Assembly (NCBI GenBank): GCA_016793565.1
Contig: JAEUMA010000123.1
Span: 1-8,489, forward strand
DNA: 8,489 nt
Direction of reading: 5' to 3'
Source of the DNA: Rhizobiaceae bacterium
GTDB taxonomy: Bacteria; Pseudomonadota; Alphaproteobacteria; Rhizobiales; Rhizobiaceae
The position numbers were made by a program, and so were the translations under genes. The notes under the pieces are model-generated. The model saw only the letters and a program-made list of their open reading frames with translations. It was not told the DNA's origin and ran no database searches. Positions 6,715 through 8,489 of the stretch are shown piece by piece. The stretch's first letter is position 1. Every line of letters starts with the position of its first letter.

Positions 6715-7632
6715 ATGGGCGCAAAGCAAAGCCTGAGTTTCGAGGAAGCCTTGGCTGCACGCGCGGCGGCGGTGGAGCGCGTGCTGGGGCAGCTGCTTTC
6801 CGACCGCGTGCTGGCCGGCGAGATCGCCCGGCCGCATCGGCTGATGGCGGCTATGCGGCACGGCGTGCTCAACGGCGGCAAGCGGCTGCGGCCGTTCCTG
6901 GTGCTGGAAAGTGCGGCGCTGTTCGGCCACGAAGGCCACGCCACGATGCGGGTGGCCGCCGCGGTCGAATGCGTGCACTGCTACTCGCTCATCCACGACG
7001 ATTTGCCGGCGATGGACGACGACGACCTTCGCCGCGGCCAGCCCACCGTGCACCGGGCGTTCGACGAGGCGAGCGCGATCCTCGCGGGCGACAGCCTGCT
7101 GACCTTCGCCTTCGACATTCTCGCGGATGCGGCGACGGAACTGCCAGCTGAACGGCGCAGCCAACTGGTGCTGGCACTGGCGCGGGCGGCCGGACCGGGC
7201 GGCATGGCCGGCGGCCAGGCGCTCGATCTCGCAGCCGAGCGCGATGCGCCCGACGAGGCCGGCATCGTACGGTTGCAGGCCATGAAGACCGGCGCCCTGA
7301 TCCGCTTCTCCTGCCAGGCCGGGCCGATTCTGGCCGGGGCGAAGGTTCAAGACGTCGAGCGCCTCGGCGAATTCGGCGCGGCGATCGGACTTGCCTTCCA
7401 GCTCGCCGACGACCTGCTCGACCTGACCGGAAACGCCGCGACACTGGGCAAGGCGACCGGAAAGGACGCGGCGGCCGGCAAGGCCACGCTTGCGTCCCTC
7501 CACGGCGTGGAATGGACGCGGCGCCAGCTTGCCGGGTTGGTGGAACAGGCAACGGAGCTTCTCGCGCCCTACGGGCTTCAGGCCGCCATCCTGACTGAAG
7601 CTGCCCGCTTTATCGCCGCCCGGCAGCGGTAG
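6715..7632 (+). CDS. ispA: (2E,6E)-farnesyl diphosphate synthase-type polyprenyl synthetase
   Basis: 305 residues, the size of bacterial IspA. All prenyl-synthase landmarks are present: GGKRLRP at 54-60 (diphosphate binding); the first aspartate-rich motif DDLPAMD at 95-101 followed by RRG; LAGDSLLTFAFDIL at 123-136; GGQALDL at 166-172; MKTGALIRFS at 190-199; and the second aspartate-rich motif FQLADDLLD at 228-236. The stretch ECVHCYSLIHDDLPAMDDDD is nearly that of E. coli IspA, with Tyr at position -5 from the first motif as in bacterial type II FPP synthases. It condenses IPP with DMAPP and GPP to C15, the precursor of undecaprenyl, quinone and hopanoid chains. A geranylgeranyl product cannot be excluded from sequence. 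No dxs or xseB neighbour follows; the next gene is convergent, with a 7-bp gap. Confidence 0.92.
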   Translation: MGAKQSLSFEEALAARAAAVERVLGQLLSDRVLAGEIARPHRLMAAMRHGVLNGGKRLRPFLVLESAALFGHEGHATMRVAAAVECVHCYSLIHDDLPAMDDDDLRRGQPTVHRAFDEASAILAGDSLLTFAFDILADAATELPAERRSQLVLALARAAGPGGMAGGQALDLAAERDAPDEAGIVRLQAMKTGALIRFSCQAGPILAGAKVQDVERLGEFGAAIGLAFQLADDLLDLTGNAATLGKATGKDAAAGKATLASLHGVEWTRRQLAGLVEQATELLAPYGLQAAILTEAARFIAARQR

Positions 7633-7639
7633 CCCAGGA

Positions 7640-8489
7640 TCAGGTGCGTCCGTCGAGCCGCCTGACGCGCCGCAGTTCCGGAAACAGCCAGGCCCAGAGG
7701 CCGGCGATTCCGATGGCCGCCACACCGCCGACAGCGACGGCCGGAACAGTGCCAATGGCCGCGGCCATCATGCCGGCGCGGAATTCGCCCAGTTCATTCG
7801 AGGCTCCCACGAACACCATGTTGACCGCGTTGACGCGTCCACGGACGCGGTCGGGCGTCCAGAGCTGGATCAGCGTCTCGCGGATATATACGCTGACCAT
7901 GTCGGTCGCGCCGACCAGCGCCAACGCCAGGATCGACAGCCACGGCATCTGCGACACGCCGAACAGCAGGGTGAAGCCGCCGAAAAGCGCCACGAAGGCC
8001 AAAAGGATGATGCCGGCATGATCCCGGATCGGATAGCCGGCGAGATACATGGCGACGCCGACGGCGCCGATGCCCGGCGCGGCGCGCAGCAGTCCGAGCC
8101 CCCAAGGTCCGAGTTCCAGGATGTCGCGGGCATAAACCGGCAGCAGCGCCGTGGCGCCGGAGAGCAGAACTGCGAACAGATCGAGCGAAATGGCGCCGAG
8201 CACGATCTTCTCGCCCCAGATGTAGCGGAAACCCGCGAACAGCGATTCCAGCGTCGGCTTGTCCGTGCTGGTGCGCTGGTTGGGTCGCGGGATCGCGAAG
8301 ATCAGCACCGCGGAGAAAAGCATGAACGCGCTTGCGACCGCATAGGCGAACACCGGCGACACGCCATAAAGGAGACCGCCCGCCACCGGTCCGACGATGG
8401 TGGCGATCTGCCAGGCCGACGAGTTCCAGGCCACCGCATTGGCGAAATCCTCGGGCGGCACGAGGTTGGCGACGAGCGCCGCGGCCGCG
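7640..8489 (-). CDS. MFS transporter, EntS/MFS_3-like exporter (5' truncated)
   Basis: The frame is open through the window end, so the N-terminal part is missing; 282 residues are visible, ending at TGA 7640-7642. The visible start, reading ALVANLVPPEDFANAVAWNS and then WQIATIVGPVAGGLLYG, is the conserved middle of EntS-type (PF05977-like) major facilitator proteins: helix 4/5 with the GP-GG motif. Then come a cytoplasmic loop (RPNQRTSTDKPTLESLFAG), further hydrophobic helices (ISLDLFAVLLSGATALLPVY; ILLAFVALFGGFTLLFGV), the motif ETLIQLWTPDRVRGRVNAVN and two last helices before the basic tail LRRVRRLDGRT. It is an inner-membrane, proton-driven exporter by family; the substrate (siderophore or drug) is unknown. 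The GTG at 8461 is an internal codon, not the start. Confidence 0.88.
   Translation of the reverse strand, partial: AAAALVANLVPPEDFANAVAWNSSAWQIATIVGPVAGGLLYGVSPVFAYAVASAFMLFSAVLIFAIPRPNQRTSTDKPTLESLFAGFRYIWGEKIVLGAISLDLFAVLLSGATALLPVYARDILELGPWGLGLLRAAPGIGAVGVAMYLAGYPIRDHAGIILLAFVALFGGFTLLFGVSQMPWLSILALALVGATDMVSVYIRETLIQLWTPDRVRGRVNAVNMVFVGASNELGEFRAGMMAAAIGTVPAVAVGGVAAIGIAGLWAWLFPELRRVRRLDGRT

Noticed and set aside
6586..7755. 389-codon minus-strand frame opposite ispA
   Set aside because: Antisense shadow of a clear prenyl synthase. It is rich in Arg/Gly/His without family features and also crosses into the MFS gene region.

Overview
The window looks like chromosomal core DNA from a GC-rich alphaproteobacterium of the order Hyphomicrobiales (Rhizobiales), most likely a Mesorhizobium/Phyllobacteriaceae-type organism. 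This rests on protein family resemblance (rhizobial SUV3-like helicase tail, 112-residue FdxA, CarD/CdnL, a second RpoH-type sigma factor, single-domain MtgA) and on codon choice. I computed no GC value and ran no database search.

Layout. Positions 1-2097 (+) hold the C-terminal two thirds of a large SUV3-like helicase ending in a long acidic, then basic, disordered tail. An Hsp15/HslR-like S4-domain protein (2098-2478) starts on the base after its stop codon. After a 140-bp gap come the 7Fe ferredoxin FdxA (2619-2957), a 347-bp gap with a hairpin-rich leader, and the CarD-family RNA polymerase regulator (3305-3889), which ends at a strong intrinsic terminator. Next is an RpoH2-like heat-shock sigma factor (4145-5008), preceded by a near-perfect general-stress (EcfG/RpoE2-type) promoter. 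On the minus strand follow an unrecognised four-helix membrane protein (4842-5423) whose reading frame runs 167 bp into the antisense strand of the sigma gene, ribosomal protein L32 (rpmF, 5515-5697) and the monofunctional peptidoglycan glycosyltransferase mtgA (5840-6547). A divergent gene encodes an IspA-type farnesyl diphosphate synthase (6715-7632). It converges with a 5'-truncated MFS exporter (7640-8489) that leaves the window.

How the parts relate. The left half is dominated by RNA/ribosome rescue and RNA polymerase control: helicase, S4 protein, CarD and sigma-32-like factor. The right half links cell-envelope functions: farnesyl diphosphate feeds the undecaprenyl carrier on which lipid II is built, and MtgA polymerises lipid II.

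No mobile element, CRISPR array, tRNA, rRNA or obvious defence system is visible. The genes are ordinary. The points worth a second look are the stress promoter, which is also nearly symmetric; the structured carD leader; the apparent stop-loss extension antisense to rpoH2; and a possible leaderless ispA transcript.
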